Below are positions 16,606 to 25,303 of a DNA stretch of 64,000 nt, in pieces. The notes beneath the pieces were generated by a model. It saw only the letters and a list, made by a program, of their open reading frames with translations. It had not been told where the DNA came from and searched no databases. The stretch covers positions 124,001 to 188,000 of the forward strand of contig NZ_JACIJK010000007.1 of NCBI RefSeq assembly GCF_014199305.1. Reading direction: 5' to 3'. The position numbers and the translations under genes were made by a program. Numbering within the stretch: the first letter of the stretch is position 1; each line of letters starts with the position of its first letter. Origin of the DNA: Sphingomonas aerophila (GTDB lineage: Bacteria; Pseudomonadota; Alphaproteobacteria; Sphingomonadales; Sphingomonadaceae).

Positions 16606-18477
16606 TCAGGCGGCCTTGACGGCTGCGTGAGGGGTCGCCTCCTCGGCAATGGCTTGGAGCGCGTCCTTTAGCGACCCCACATACCGGTCCGACCCGATCG
16701 TGTGCTGGATTGCCGCATCGCTGAGCGCAGCCTCGCCTTGCGGCCACAGCCCAACCACGATGCGTGCCGAGGGCGCCTTCGCGCGCAGCCGCTTGATGAG
16801 GTAGCGCAACTGGGCGGGGGAGCCTGAAACCTCCAGGTAAGACACTGCGATCACAGCGATATCGGACAAGTCGAGCGAGACAATCTCCTCGCGGGAGGTC
16901 TGGCCGTTCGCCACGGTGGTTGCGGTCACGCCGCGCGCGCCGAGCAACTGCGCGAGCATGGCGGTGACAACCTCGTCAAACGGACCATGGCCTGCCACGC
17001 AGGCGACCTTGCCCGCCGGAACCACGGGTGCTGTGCCCGCGTCGGCATGTTCGGCCAGTTCCGCCACAACATGCTGCATCGTCCGCGTCATCGCGACTTC
17101 CCGGGCAGGGTCGATCGTGCCGCGCGCCTGATCCTCGACGGCAAGCTTCAGGCCGGCCAGGGCTACATCGTCATAATAGTCGACCAGCGGCCGGTCGGCG
17201 AGCAGCGCTTCGGCATGGGCCAGCGCCTCATCCGGATTGTTGGCGAGCACGCGCTGGTAGAATGTTTCAACCGGAGTCAGCGCCGGCCTGTCGCCCAGCA
17301 GGACGTCGAAGAACTCCAGGCTTTTGACGTGCCGGCCCAGCACCACCAGGCAAAGGGTAAGCGGCGTCGACATGATCAGCCCGATCGGGCCCCACAGCCA
17401 CGTCCAGAAGATCGCGGACACGATCACCGACACCGGCGACAGCCCGGTCGAGTGCCCATAAAGCAGCGGCTCGACCACATAGCCGGTCAGCGGTTCGACG
17501 ATGAAGAATAGGGCCACAACCTCAACCGTCATGGTCCAGCCCGGGTCCACCGCCGCCGCCAGCGCCGCAGGCGCGACGGCCGCGATCAGCGATCCTATAT
17601 AAGGCACGAAACGCAACAGCCCGGCCATCACGCCCCACATTGCGGGCGAGGGCACGCCGATCAGCCACAGGCCGATCCCGATGACGAGGCCGAAGCAGGT
17701 GTTCACCGCCAACTGCGACAGGAAATATCGGCTGAGCCGTTGTCCGGCATCGTCCATCGCGCGCGTGGTGCGATGCAGGTCGCTTGACCCGAACAGCCGG
17801 ATCATCCGGTCGCGCAGGTCCTCCTTCTGCATCAGGATGAAAATGGCGACGATCAGAACAAGGATCGTTGTTTCCAGCGGCCCCAGTATCGGCGACAGGA
17901 CGGTCTTGGCGATGGTGAAGGGCGACGTGCGCTCCTCCACCAGCCGCACCGGCACGGCCCGGTTCTGCTGGGACAGGGCTGCACGCCCCGCGACAGGGGT
18001 GGCCGCGCTACCTGACGGCCGATGCCCGCCCAGGCCCTGGGTGATGGAAGCCAGCCGACCCACGGCAAAGGCCTGAACGCCCTGCACCTTGGTTTCGATG
18101 GTTCGGGCATACTGGGGCGCGTTGTCGGCAAGCGCCGCGGCCTGGCTGCCGATCAGCGTTCCCACCGCGCCAAGCAGCCCCAGCGCGACGAGCACCGCCA
18201 CGATCACCGCCGGTGCGCGGGGCATGCGAAGCCGTTGCAGCATGCTGACGACCGGCGACAGCACGAACGACAGCATCACCGCGAGCGTGATCGGGATCAG
18301 GACATCCTGGCCGAAGTACAAGGCCGCGACCACCAGCGCTCCTACCGCGACCGCCAGCAAGCTGCGAAGCTCCGGCACCGCAGAATGGGGTACGTTGGCC
18401 GCGCCCGCCGCCGGCGGGCCGTCACGCGATCCGGTCAGAACATCCTGATAGCCAGCAGTTTTGTCCGGATCGGTCAC
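16606..18477 (-). CDS. AI-2E family permease with an extra C-terminal domain
   Basis: From GTG at 18477 (AAAGGGG upstream) the protein is 623 residues. Residues up to about 350 form the AI-2E/PerM membrane unit: VLIPITLAVMLSFVLSPVV at the start, and later VPYIGSLIAAVAPAALAAAV and FWTWLWGPIGLIMSTPLTL. After the last helix come a soluble helical region (about 380-480) and a Rossmann-like end with GKVACVAGHGPFDEVVTAML and DLSDIAVIAVSYLEVSGSP, like a B12-binding fold. The DxHxxG cobalamin motif is absent. The family label comes from E. coli TqsA; other members export unrelated substrates or ions. It is divergent from the metal exporter gene. Confidence 0.82.
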   Translation of the reverse strand: MTDPDKTAGYQDVLTGSRDGPPAAGAANVPHSAVPELRSLLAVAVGALVVAALYFGQDVLIPITLAVMLSFVLSPVVSMLQRLRMPRAPAVIVAVLVALGLLGAVGTLIGSQAAALADNAPQYARTIETKVQGVQAFAVGRLASITQGLGGHRPSGSAATPVAGRAALSQQNRAVPVRLVEERTSPFTIAKTVLSPILGPLETTILVLIVAIFILMQKEDLRDRMIRLFGSSDLHRTTRAMDDAGQRLSRYFLSQLAVNTCFGLVIGIGLWLIGVPSPAMWGVMAGLLRFVPYIGSLIAAVAPAALAAAVDPGWTMTVEVVALFFIVEPLTGYVVEPLLYGHSTGLSPVSVIVSAIFWTWLWGPIGLIMSTPLTLCLVVLGRHVKSLEFFDVLLGDRPALTPVETFYQRVLANNPDEALAHAEALLADRPLVDYYDDVALAGLKLAVEDQARGTIDPAREVAMTRTMQHVVAELAEHADAGTAPVVPAGKVACVAGHGPFDEVVTAMLAQLLGARGVTATTVANGQTSREEIVSLDLSDIAVIAVSYLEVSGSPAQLRYLIKRLRAKAPSARIVVGLWPQGEAALSDAAIQHTIGSDRYVGSLKDALQAIAEEATPHAAVKAA

Positions 18478-18622
18478 GCGCACCCCTTTGCCCCGGAGCC
18501 GGAGCAATCGCTTGAACGTCCGACCCAGTGATATGGTCCGTGTCGGAACCGAAACGACTGGATGATGGCTGACAAGGGCGGGGCTACACGCCATATGGGC
18601 CCAGAACCGTCGGACGTTGCCC

Positions 18623-19582
18623 ATGAATACCGCGACCTGCAGCCAGCTCCACGCCGATCACAATCCCGCGCGCGACCATCGCCGGTCCGAGCGGGCGACC
18701 ACGGCCGTGCTGGTGCTGACATTGACGACCATGATCGTGGAAATCGTGGCCGGGTGGTGGACAGGCTCCATGGCCCTGCTTGCCGATGGTTGGCACATGG
18801 CCATGCACACGGTCGCCATGGCGGTGGCGGTGTTTGCCTATCGCTTTGCCCGCCGCAATCGCGATTCCGCTCGCTACAGTTTCGGCGCGGGCAAGGCGGC
18901 GGATCTTGGCGCCTTCGCCAATGCGGTGATGCTGGCCGTGGTGGCAATGCTGGTTGCGGGCGAGTCGGTACAACGACTGGCGTCGCCCAGCCCGATCGAT
19001 TTCACGCCCGCACTGTGGATCGCGACGGCCGGCTTGGCCGTGAACCTGCTCAGCGCGTGGCTTTTGCGTGATGAGCCGCACGACCATGGCGATGGGCATG
19101 CGCACGACCATGGTCACGATCATAATCGGGAGGCCGCGTTCATCCACGTCTTGTCGGATGCGCTGACCTCCGTTCTGGCAATTGTGGCTCTGCTATGTGG
19201 CCGGCGCTTCGGCTGGACGTGGCTCGATCCTGCGACCGGCCTGCTCGGCGCGGTCATGATCCTGCGCTGGTCGGTGTCGCTGATCCGGCGTTCGGGCGCG
19301 ATCCTGCTGGACGCGAGCCCCGAGTCCGAAACGACGCAACGTATCCGCGCCATTGTCACCGATCATGGCGACCAACTGCACGACCTGCATGTCTGGCCTA
19401 TTGCGGCAGGCCGTTATGCCGTGGCGGTCAGTGCCAGTCCGACGGGGCAGGACACCTATCGCGAGGCGATCCTGGCATTGCCGGGCGTCGCGCACCTGAC
19501 ACTTGACCGGTCGGATGAAGGGCACGGACCCGTCGCCGCTGGCGCGCTCGATCATCACCACGGCCACCATCACCACCAGTAA
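18623..19582 (+). CDS. cation diffusion facilitator, DmeF-like Co/Ni/Zn exporter
   Basis: The 319-residue CDF protein has six membrane segments. The helix-2 metal motif LLADGWHMAMH (Asp55, His58) with a Trp-His pair is characteristic of DmeF-type exporters. The helix-5 counterpart is HVLSDALTSV. A His/Asp-rich cytoplasmic loop (DEPHDHGDGHAHDHGHDH) and a His-rich tail (DHHHGHHHHQ) would bind metal. The C-terminal domain has the usual HDLHVWPIAAG strand. It should export divalent metal out of the cytoplasm in exchange for protons. An in-frame TTG at 18617 is an alternative start. The pit gene starts 70 bp downstream, behind its own likely operator. Confidence 0.87.
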   Translation: MNTATCSQLHADHNPARDHRRSERATTAVLVLTLTTMIVEIVAGWWTGSMALLADGWHMAMHTVAMAVAVFAYRFARRNRDSARYSFGAGKAADLGAFANAVMLAVVAMLVAGESVQRLASPSPIDFTPALWIATAGLAVNLLSAWLLRDEPHDHGDGHAHDHGHDHNREAAFIHVLSDALTSVLAIVALLCGRRFGWTWLDPATGLLGAVMILRWSVSLIRRSGAILLDASPESETTQRIRAIVTDHGDQLHDLHVWPIAAGRYAVAVSASPTGQDTYREAILALPGVAHLTLDRSDEGHGPVAAGALDHHHGHHHHQ

Positions 19583-19601
19583 CTTGGGGCAAGCCTGGCC
19601 A

Positions 19602-19630
19602 TTGTCACGAAAGTGACATGGCGGTGTCAT
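19602..19630 (+). promoter_or_regulatory. Pho-box-like triple 11-mer repeat upstream of pit
   Basis: Three units start exactly 11 bases apart: TGTCACGAAAG (19603), TGACATGGCGG (19614) and TGTCATCGACC (19625). PhoB boxes are direct TGTCA-type heptamers repeated every 11 bases, so the spacing and the first and third units fit; the middle unit is poorer. The array ends 17-23 bases before the pit ATG, a position that suits repression. PhoB repression of a pit gene is known in Sinorhizobium meliloti. Confidence 0.5.
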
Positions 19631-19652
19631 CGACCGGGACCATGCGGCAGCG

Positions 19653-21299
19653 ATGGCCACCAGCATCATGACGCCGGCGGGGCTGCCGCTCGGCGCCCGC
19701 CCCGGTCCGCGTCTCGACCATTCCATCCATCCCGCCGGGCGCTGGGTATTCCTGGCCGTTCTGGTGGCAGGGCTGGCCTATGCCGGCATCAGCATCACCA
19801 TCGACACCCAGCAAGTCGGTGAACAGCTCGCCACCGGTGTGTTCCTGTTCCTGGGGCTCGCGCTGCTGATCGCCCTCGGGTTCGAATTCGTGAACGGGTT
19901 CCACGATACCGCCAATGCGGTCGCGACAGTGATCTACACCCACGCCATGCCCGCGCCACTGGCAGTGGTGTGGTCGGGCGCTTGGAACTTCATCGGCGTC
20001 ATGGTGTCCACCGGCGCGGTCGCCTACTCGATCGTGACCCTGTTGCCGGTGGAGCTGATATTGCACGTCGGGTCTGGCGCAGGGTTCGCCATGATCTTTG
20101 CCCTGTTGCTGGCGGCCGTGATCTGGAACCTCGCCACCTGGTATGTGGGCCTGCCGAATTCCTCCAGCCACGCGCTGATCGGCTCTATCCTAGGTGTCGG
20201 GCTCGCCAATCAGCTGCTGGCCGGCGGCGGCGCCGCCTCCGGCGTCGATTGGGGTCAGGCGTACAAGGTGCTGCGCGGGCTGCTTCTCGCCCCCGTGATC
20301 GGCGGCATTGGCGCGTTCGTCCTGCTGCTCGTCATGCGCCGCCTGTTTCGCGAGCCAAAGCTGTACCAGGAGCCAGCCGCCGGCGCGCCGCCGCCAAGGG
20401 GCATACGGGCGCTGCTGATCTTTACCTGCACCGCGGTCAGCTTCGCCCATGGCAGCAATGACGGGCAAAAGGGCATGGGGCTGATCATGCTGATCCTGAT
20501 CGGCTGCGCGCCAACGGCCTATGCGCTGAACCGAACAGTGCCCGACAGCGCGACCCCTGCCTTTGTCCAATTGGCTCAGCGATCGACGGCCGCGTTCGAG
20601 CGGCAAGCTGCAGGGACGGCCCCCGCCAGCGCGGATGCTGCGCGACAGGTGCTCACCGGTGCTCTCCAGACCAGGGAGGTCGACCGACCCGCTGTGTACG
20701 GCGCGCTTGGAACCTTGTCTCGGGATCTGTCGGGACGCATTGCCGGCTATGGCGCGCTCAGCCGCGTGCCTGCCGCTGCGACGCCCAACCTGCGCAACGA
20801 TATGTACCTGGTGCTCGACGCCACAAAGCTGGTCGGCACGGACAAGGGCGCCAAGGCCCGCTTCACCAGCGCCGACATGACCACGATCAAGGATTATTCG
20901 GGCAAGCTGGAGCAGGGCACACGCTTCATCCCGACCTGGGTCAAGGTGACCGTGGCGCTGGCGCTGGGCCTTGGCACCATGGTCGGCTGGCGGCGGATCG
21001 TGGTGACGGTGGGGGAGAAGATCGGCACCACCCACCTGACCTATGGCATGGGCGCCGCGGCAGAGCTGACGGCCGCCGCGACCATCCTGCTGGCGGATCG
21101 ATACGCACTGCCCGTGTCGACCACGCATGTCCTGTCGTCGGGCGTGGCGGGCGCTTCGGTCGCCAACGGCGCTGGGCTTCAGGCCCGTACCATTCGAAAC
21201 ATGGCGCTCGCCTGGGTCCTAACATTGCCAATCGCGATGGCAATGGCGGGTGGGCTTTATGCCCTGTTGCTCGCCGGGGTCCGTGCAGCCGGCGCCTGA
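19653..21299 (+). CDS. pit: PitA-type low-affinity inorganic phosphate transporter
   Basis: The 548-residue protein carries both PiT repeats: GFEFVNGFHDTANAVATVIY with WYVGLPNSSSHALIGSILG in the N-terminal half, and FAHGSNDGQKGMGLIMLIL with LPVSTTHVLSSGVAG in the C-terminal half. A soluble insert of about 140 residues splits the halves, as in E. coli PitA. An N-terminal extension of about 60 residues adds one more hydrophobic segment. PitA proteins import phosphate as neutral metal-phosphate complexes using the proton gradient. The metal exporter gene upstream could protect against the co-imported metal, which is inference. A Pho-box-like array lies directly upstream. Confidence 0.9.
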   Translation: MATSIMTPAGLPLGARPGPRLDHSIHPAGRWVFLAVLVAGLAYAGISITIDTQQVGEQLATGVFLFLGLALLIALGFEFVNGFHDTANAVATVIYTHAMPAPLAVVWSGAWNFIGVMVSTGAVAYSIVTLLPVELILHVGSGAGFAMIFALLLAAVIWNLATWYVGLPNSSSHALIGSILGVGLANQLLAGGGAASGVDWGQAYKVLRGLLLAPVIGGIGAFVLLLVMRRLFREPKLYQEPAAGAPPPRGIRALLIFTCTAVSFAHGSNDGQKGMGLIMLILIGCAPTAYALNRTVPDSATPAFVQLAQRSTAAFERQAAGTAPASADAARQVLTGALQTREVDRPAVYGALGTLSRDLSGRIAGYGALSRVPAAATPNLRNDMYLVLDATKLVGTDKGAKARFTSADMTTIKDYSGKLEQGTRFIPTWVKVTVALALGLGTMVGWRRIVVTVGEKIGTTHLTYGMGAAAELTAAATILLADRYALPVSTTHVLSSGVAGASVANGAGLQARTIRNMALAWVLTLPIAMAMAGGLYALLLAGVRAAGA

Positions 21300-21379
21300 T
21301 CTACGGTAGCCTCTTCGTTCCCGGGGCCTTATGGCTGTCATTGATATCGGGCCGGGTCGGCGCGCGAGGGAGTAAAGCT

Positions 21380-22024
21380 ATGGCTGGAACCGACGGTTCC
21401 GATGTGTCGCGGCGCGGTGTGGTGCTGGGCGGGGTCGCGTCGGCGGCCGTGACCGCCCTGCCCGCAACCGAGGTGGAGGCACAGGCAGCGCACGATCCAC
21501 GTCAGGCCCCCCCGCGGATGACGGTCGCCATGACCGTGAACGGCAGCAAGCGGCAGGTGACGGTGGACACCCGGACCACGCTGCTCGACACCTTGCGCGA
21601 GCATCTGCAACTGACCGGCAGCAAGAAGGGCTGCGATCATGGGCAGTGCGGCGCGTGCACGGTGCTGGTCAACGGCACCCGCATCAATTCCTGCCTCAGC
21701 CTCGCGGTGATGCACGAAGGCGACGACATCACCACGATCGAGGGGCTGGGCCAGCCGGGCAAGCTCCACCCGATGCAGGCGGCCTTTGTCGAACATGACG
21801 GCTATCAGTGCGGCTATTGCACGCCCGGCCAGATCTGCTCGGCCGTGGCGGTACTGGACGAGGTAAAGCGTGGCGTGCCGAGCCATGTCACCGACGACCT
21901 GACCGCAAGGCCGCGCGCGACCAACGCCGAGCTGCGTGAGCGGATGAGCGGCAACATCTGCCGCTGCGGTGCCTATTCCAACATCCTGGAAGCGATGGAA
22001 GAAGTCGCCGGGGGCCGCGCATGA
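21380..22024 (+). CDS. paoA: aldehyde oxidoreductase [2Fe-2S] subunit, Tat-exported
   Basis: The 214-residue PaoA-type iron-sulfur subunit has a Tat signal (SRRGVVLGG plus a short hydrophobic stretch ending near AQA). It then carries the plant-type cluster CDHGQCGAC...C (Cys85, 90, 93, 105) and the second cluster CGYC...CRC (Cys144, 147, 194, 196). GAGGGAG lies 7 bases before the ATG at 21380, so the frame's earlier codons are not used. It should carry the whole PaoABC complex to the periplasm and pass electrons from the molybdenum centre. Its stop overlaps the paoB start (ATGA). Confidence 0.92.
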   Translation: MAGTDGSDVSRRGVVLGGVASAAVTALPATEVEAQAAHDPRQAPPRMTVAMTVNGSKRQVTVDTRTTLLDTLREHLQLTGSKKGCDHGQCGACTVLVNGTRINSCLSLAVMHEGDDITTIEGLGQPGKLHPMQAAFVEHDGYQCGYCTPGQICSAVAVLDEVKRGVPSHVTDDLTARPRATNAELRERMSGNICRCGAYSNILEAMEEVAGGRA

Positions 22025-22971
22025 AGCCGTTCACCTACACCCGCGCCAAGACACCGGCAGAGGCCGCGGCAGCCGTGGCGGGCACCCCCGGTGCGAAGTT
22101 CATCGCAGGCGGGACCAACCTGCTCGACCTGATGAAGCTTCAGGTCGAGACGCCGACGCATCTGGTCGACATCCAGGATACCGGGCTCGACAGAATCGAA
22201 AAGAGTGCTGACGGCGGCCTGCGCATCGGGGCGCTGGTCACCAACACCACGGCCGCGGCCGATCCGCGCGTAAGGCGCGACTATGGTGTCCTGACACGCG
22301 CCATCGTCGCCGGGGCGAGCGGCCAGTTGCGCAACAAGGCGACAACCGGCGGCAACCTGCTCCAGCGGACGCGCTGCCCGTATTTCTACGACCCCAACCA
22401 GCCGTGCAATAAGCGCAAGCCGGGTTCGGGCTGCGCGGCCATCGGCGGCTATAGCCGTGGCCTGGCGGTGATCGGATCCAGCGATGCGTGCATCGCCACA
22501 TATCCGGGTGACATGGCGGTGGCGCTTCGTGTGCTCGACGCCGGGGTGGAAACGGTGCGCGGCGACGGCACCAAGCGAACGATCCCGATCGCGGACTTCC
22601 ATCGATTGCCGGGCGACAAGCCGCACATCGACAATGTGCTGGCACCTGGCGAGCTGATCACCGCGGTGACATTGCCGAAGCCGATCGCTGGCCGCCATTT
22701 CTACCAAAAGGTCCGCGACCGTGCCTCTTATGCCTTTGCGCTGGTGTCGGTCGCGGCGGTGATCCGTCCCGACGGCACGGGCCGCGTCGCGTTCGGCGGG
22801 GTGGCGCACAAGCCCTGGAGGGTGGAGGGGGCCGACGCGGCACTACCGCAAGGCGCGAAGGCGGCGGCGCAACTCGCCTTTGCCGGCGCACGCCCGACCG
22901 AGGAGAACGCATTCAAGCTGCCGCTGGCCGAGCGCACGCTCGCGTCCGTCCTGGCGCAGGCAAAGGGTTGA
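22021..22971 (+). CDS. paoB: aldehyde oxidoreductase FAD subunit with [4Fe-4S] insert
   Basis: The 316-residue protein of the xanthine dehydrogenase FAD family has the FAD loop [15 protein letters not shown] and [15 protein letters not shown]. Cysteines at 119, 129, 138 and 157 lie in the insert that in E. coli PaoB holds an extra [4Fe-4S] cluster. This insert separates PaoB from ordinary xanthine dehydrogenase FAD subunits. The subunit transfers electrons from the Fe-S clusters through FAD to an acceptor. It overlaps paoA by 4 bases and is followed by paoC after 4 bases. Confidence 0.92.
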   Translation: MKPFTYTRAKTPAEAAAAVAGTPGAKFIAGGTNLLDLMKLQVETPTHLVDIQDTGLDRIEKSADGGLRIGALVTNTTAAADPRVRRDYGVLTRAIVAGASGQLRNKATTGGNLLQRTRCPYFYDPNQPCNKRKPGSGCAAIGGYSRGLAVIGSSDACIATYPGDMAVALRVLDAGVETVRGDGTKRTIPIADFHRLPGDKPHIDNVLAPGELITAVTLPKPIAGRHFYQKVRDRASYAFALVSVAAVIRPDGTGRVAFGGVAHKPWRVEGADAALPQGAKAAAQLAFAGARPTEENAFKLPLAERTLASVLAQAKG

Positions 22972-22975
22972 TCTG

Positions 22976-25192
22976 ATGAAGTTCGACACGCCCGCGGGCA
23001 CCAATCCGATCGACAACAAGACAGTTGTCGGTCGCCCGACATCGCGCATCGATGGCCCGCTGAAGGTCAGCGGCACGGCGCCCTATGCCTATGAGCGTCA
23101 CGACGTCGTGCCGCACCAGGCCTATGGCGTCATCCTGGGCGCCGCGATCGCCAAGGGGCGCATCAACCGGATCGACAGTGCGGAGGCGTTGCGGGCGCCG
23201 GGCGTCCTTGCGATCGTGACGCATGAAAATGCGGGCAAGCTCGGCAAGGGCAAGATGAACACGGCCAAGCTTCTCGCCGGGCCGGAGGTCGACCATTACC
23301 ATCAGGCGGTCGCCGTCGTGGTCGCCGAGACCTTCGAACAAGCGCGTGACGCCGCGACCATGATCCGGGTCGACTACGCCCGCACCAAGGGTCGTTTCGA
23401 CCTGATGGAGCAAAAGGATGCACCGCTGGTCGGCGGCAGCAGCGGCGAAGGCTCGGGCGCGCCACCCATCGATCGCACGGGCAAGTTCGAGGAAGCGTTC
23501 GCGGCAGCGCCGGTGAAGGTCGACGTGACCTATACGACGCCCGACGAGAGCCACATGATGATGGAGCCGCACGCCACCATCGCCGCGTGGGAGGGCGACA
23601 GCCTGCGCCTGTGGACGTCCAACCAGATGATCGCCTGGGGCAAGGGCGACGTCGCACGCACGCTGGGCATACCGGCGGACAAGGTGCGGCTCGACTCGCC
23701 CTATGTCGGCGGCGGCTTCGGCGGTAAGCTGTTCGTCCGGGCGGATGCGATCATGGCGGCGCTGGGCGCCAAGGCAGCAGGGCGGCCAGTGAAGCTCGCC
23801 CTGGCGCGGCCCATGATCCCCAACAACACGACCCACCGCCCGGCCACGATGCAGCGCGTTCGACTGGGCGCGGGGCAGGACGGCAAGCTGACCGCGATCG
23901 CGCATGAAAGCCTCTCGGGCGACCTGCCCGGCGGCGGGCCGGAGACGGCGGTGTCGCAGACCAAGCTGCTCTACGCCGGTGCGAACCGACTGACGTCGAT
24001 GCGGCTGGCCGTGCTGGATTTGCCAGAAGGCAACGCGATGCGCGCACCGGGCGAGGCGCCGGGGCTGATGGCGCTGGAAGTCGCGATGGACGAACTGGCC
24101 GAGAAGCTCGGCATGGATCCGGTCGAGCTCAGGATCGTCAACGATACCCAAGTCGATCCGGAGAAAAGCGGCCGCGCCTTCTCGCAGCGGCACCTGATCG
24201 AATGCCTTCGCACCGGCGCCGACCGTTTCGGCTGGAACCGCCGCAACTCGAAGCCTGGTCAGGTACGCGACGGGCGCTGGCTGGTCGGCATGGGCGTGGC
24301 AGCGGGCTTCCGTAACAACCTGCTGATGAAATCGGCGGCGCGGGTGCGGTTGGAGCGTGATGGCCGCGCCACGGTCGAAACCGACATGACCGACATCGGC
24401 ACCGGCACCTACACCATCCTGGCCCAGACAGCGGCGGAGATGCTGGGCCTCCCGCTGGACGCCATTACTGTGCGATTGGGCGATTCCGACTTTCCCGTGT
24501 CGGCTGGATCGGGCGGGCAATGGGGCGGCAACAACTCTGCCGCGGGTGTCTATGCCGCCTGCGTCAAGTTGCGCGGGCTGGTCGCGGCGCGGCTGGGCCT
24601 TGGCGACAATCCGGAGTTCGCAGGGGGAAAGGTGACCGGCGGTGGCCGCTCCGTTCAGTTGCTCGACGCGGTCAAGGCCGGGCCGATCACGGCGGAGGAC
24701 GGCATCGAATATGGCGACCTGGACAAGACCTACCAGCAATCGACCTTTGCCGCGCATTTCGTTGAGGCGGGCGTCGACGCCTGGACCGGCGAAGTCCGGT
24801 TGCGGCGCATGCTGGCGGTGTGTGACGCCGGCCGCATCCTCAATCCCAAGGCGGCGCGCAGTCAGGTGATCGGCGCGATGACCATGGGGGCGGGTGCGGC
24901 GTTGATGGAGCATCTGGCGGTGGACAAGCGCTTCGGTTTCTTCGTCAACCACGACCTGGCCGAATATGAAGTTCCGGTTCACGCCGACATTCCGCATCAG
25001 GAAGTCGTGTTTCTCGACTATCCCGACGACAAGTCCTCGCCGCTGAAGGCGAAGGGTGTCGGCGAGCTTGGCCTTTGCGGCGTCGGGGCGGCGATCGCCA
25101 ATGCGGTCTATAACGCGGCGGGCATCCGGGTTCGCGATTATCCCATGACGCTGGACCTGCACCTGGACCGGCTCCCTACCTATCGCGCCTGA
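22976..25192 (+). CDS. paoC: aldehyde oxidoreductase molybdenum-binding subunit
   Basis: The 738-residue catalytic subunit of the xanthine oxidase family is close to the length of E. coli PaoC (about 730). The N-terminal domain starts RIDGPLKVSGTAPYAYE. Cofactor-contact stretches include SPYVGGGFGGKLFVRADA, GNAMRAPGEAPGLMALE and TDIGTGTYTILAQ. The general-base Glu is Glu697 in GVGELGLCGVG. There is no signal of its own; export would depend on the Tat signal of PaoA. Periplasmic PaoABC oxidises aromatic aldehydes to acids, probably for detoxification. No paoD/XdhC-like cofactor-insertion gene is in the window. Confidence 0.92.
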   Translation: MKFDTPAGTNPIDNKTVVGRPTSRIDGPLKVSGTAPYAYERHDVVPHQAYGVILGAAIAKGRINRIDSAEALRAPGVLAIVTHENAGKLGKGKMNTAKLLAGPEVDHYHQAVAVVVAETFEQARDAATMIRVDYARTKGRFDLMEQKDAPLVGGSSGEGSGAPPIDRTGKFEEAFAAAPVKVDVTYTTPDESHMMMEPHATIAAWEGDSLRLWTSNQMIAWGKGDVARTLGIPADKVRLDSPYVGGGFGGKLFVRADAIMAALGAKAAGRPVKLALARPMIPNNTTHRPATMQRVRLGAGQDGKLTAIAHESLSGDLPGGGPETAVSQTKLLYAGANRLTSMRLAVLDLPEGNAMRAPGEAPGLMALEVAMDELAEKLGMDPVELRIVNDTQVDPEKSGRAFSQRHLIECLRTGADRFGWNRRNSKPGQVRDGRWLVGMGVAAGFRNNLLMKSAARVRLERDGRATVETDMTDIGTGTYTILAQTAAEMLGLPLDAITVRLGDSDFPVSAGSGGQWGGNNSAAGVYAACVKLRGLVAARLGLGDNPEFAGGKVTGGGRSVQLLDAVKAGPITAEDGIEYGDLDKTYQQSTFAAHFVEAGVDAWTGEVRLRRMLAVCDAGRILNPKAARSQVIGAMTMGAGAALMEHLAVDKRFGFFVNHDLAEYEVPVHADIPHQEVVFLDYPDDKSSPLKAKGVGELGLCGVGAAIANAVYNAAGIRVRDYPMTLDLHLDRLPTYRA

Positions 25193-25303
25193 GTTATGGT
25201 TTGTTGGACACTTGGGTTATCCCGTTCTAAGCGTGGCTGTCGCTGACCACGCGGCCAGGGCTGTCGCATCGCCCGGGTATGCGGGGTCCGCGCGGGCAGG
25301 GGG

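Noticed and set aside
22913..25162. 749-codon minus-strand frame opposite paoC
   Set aside because: Low-complexity His/Arg/Gln-rich translation; the plus strand carries all molybdenum-subunit motifs.
25193..25303. LacI operator search in the gap after paoC
   Set aside because: Only trivial 3-4 base arms such as GGGTTATCCC were found, not a 14-20 base palindrome with a central CG.
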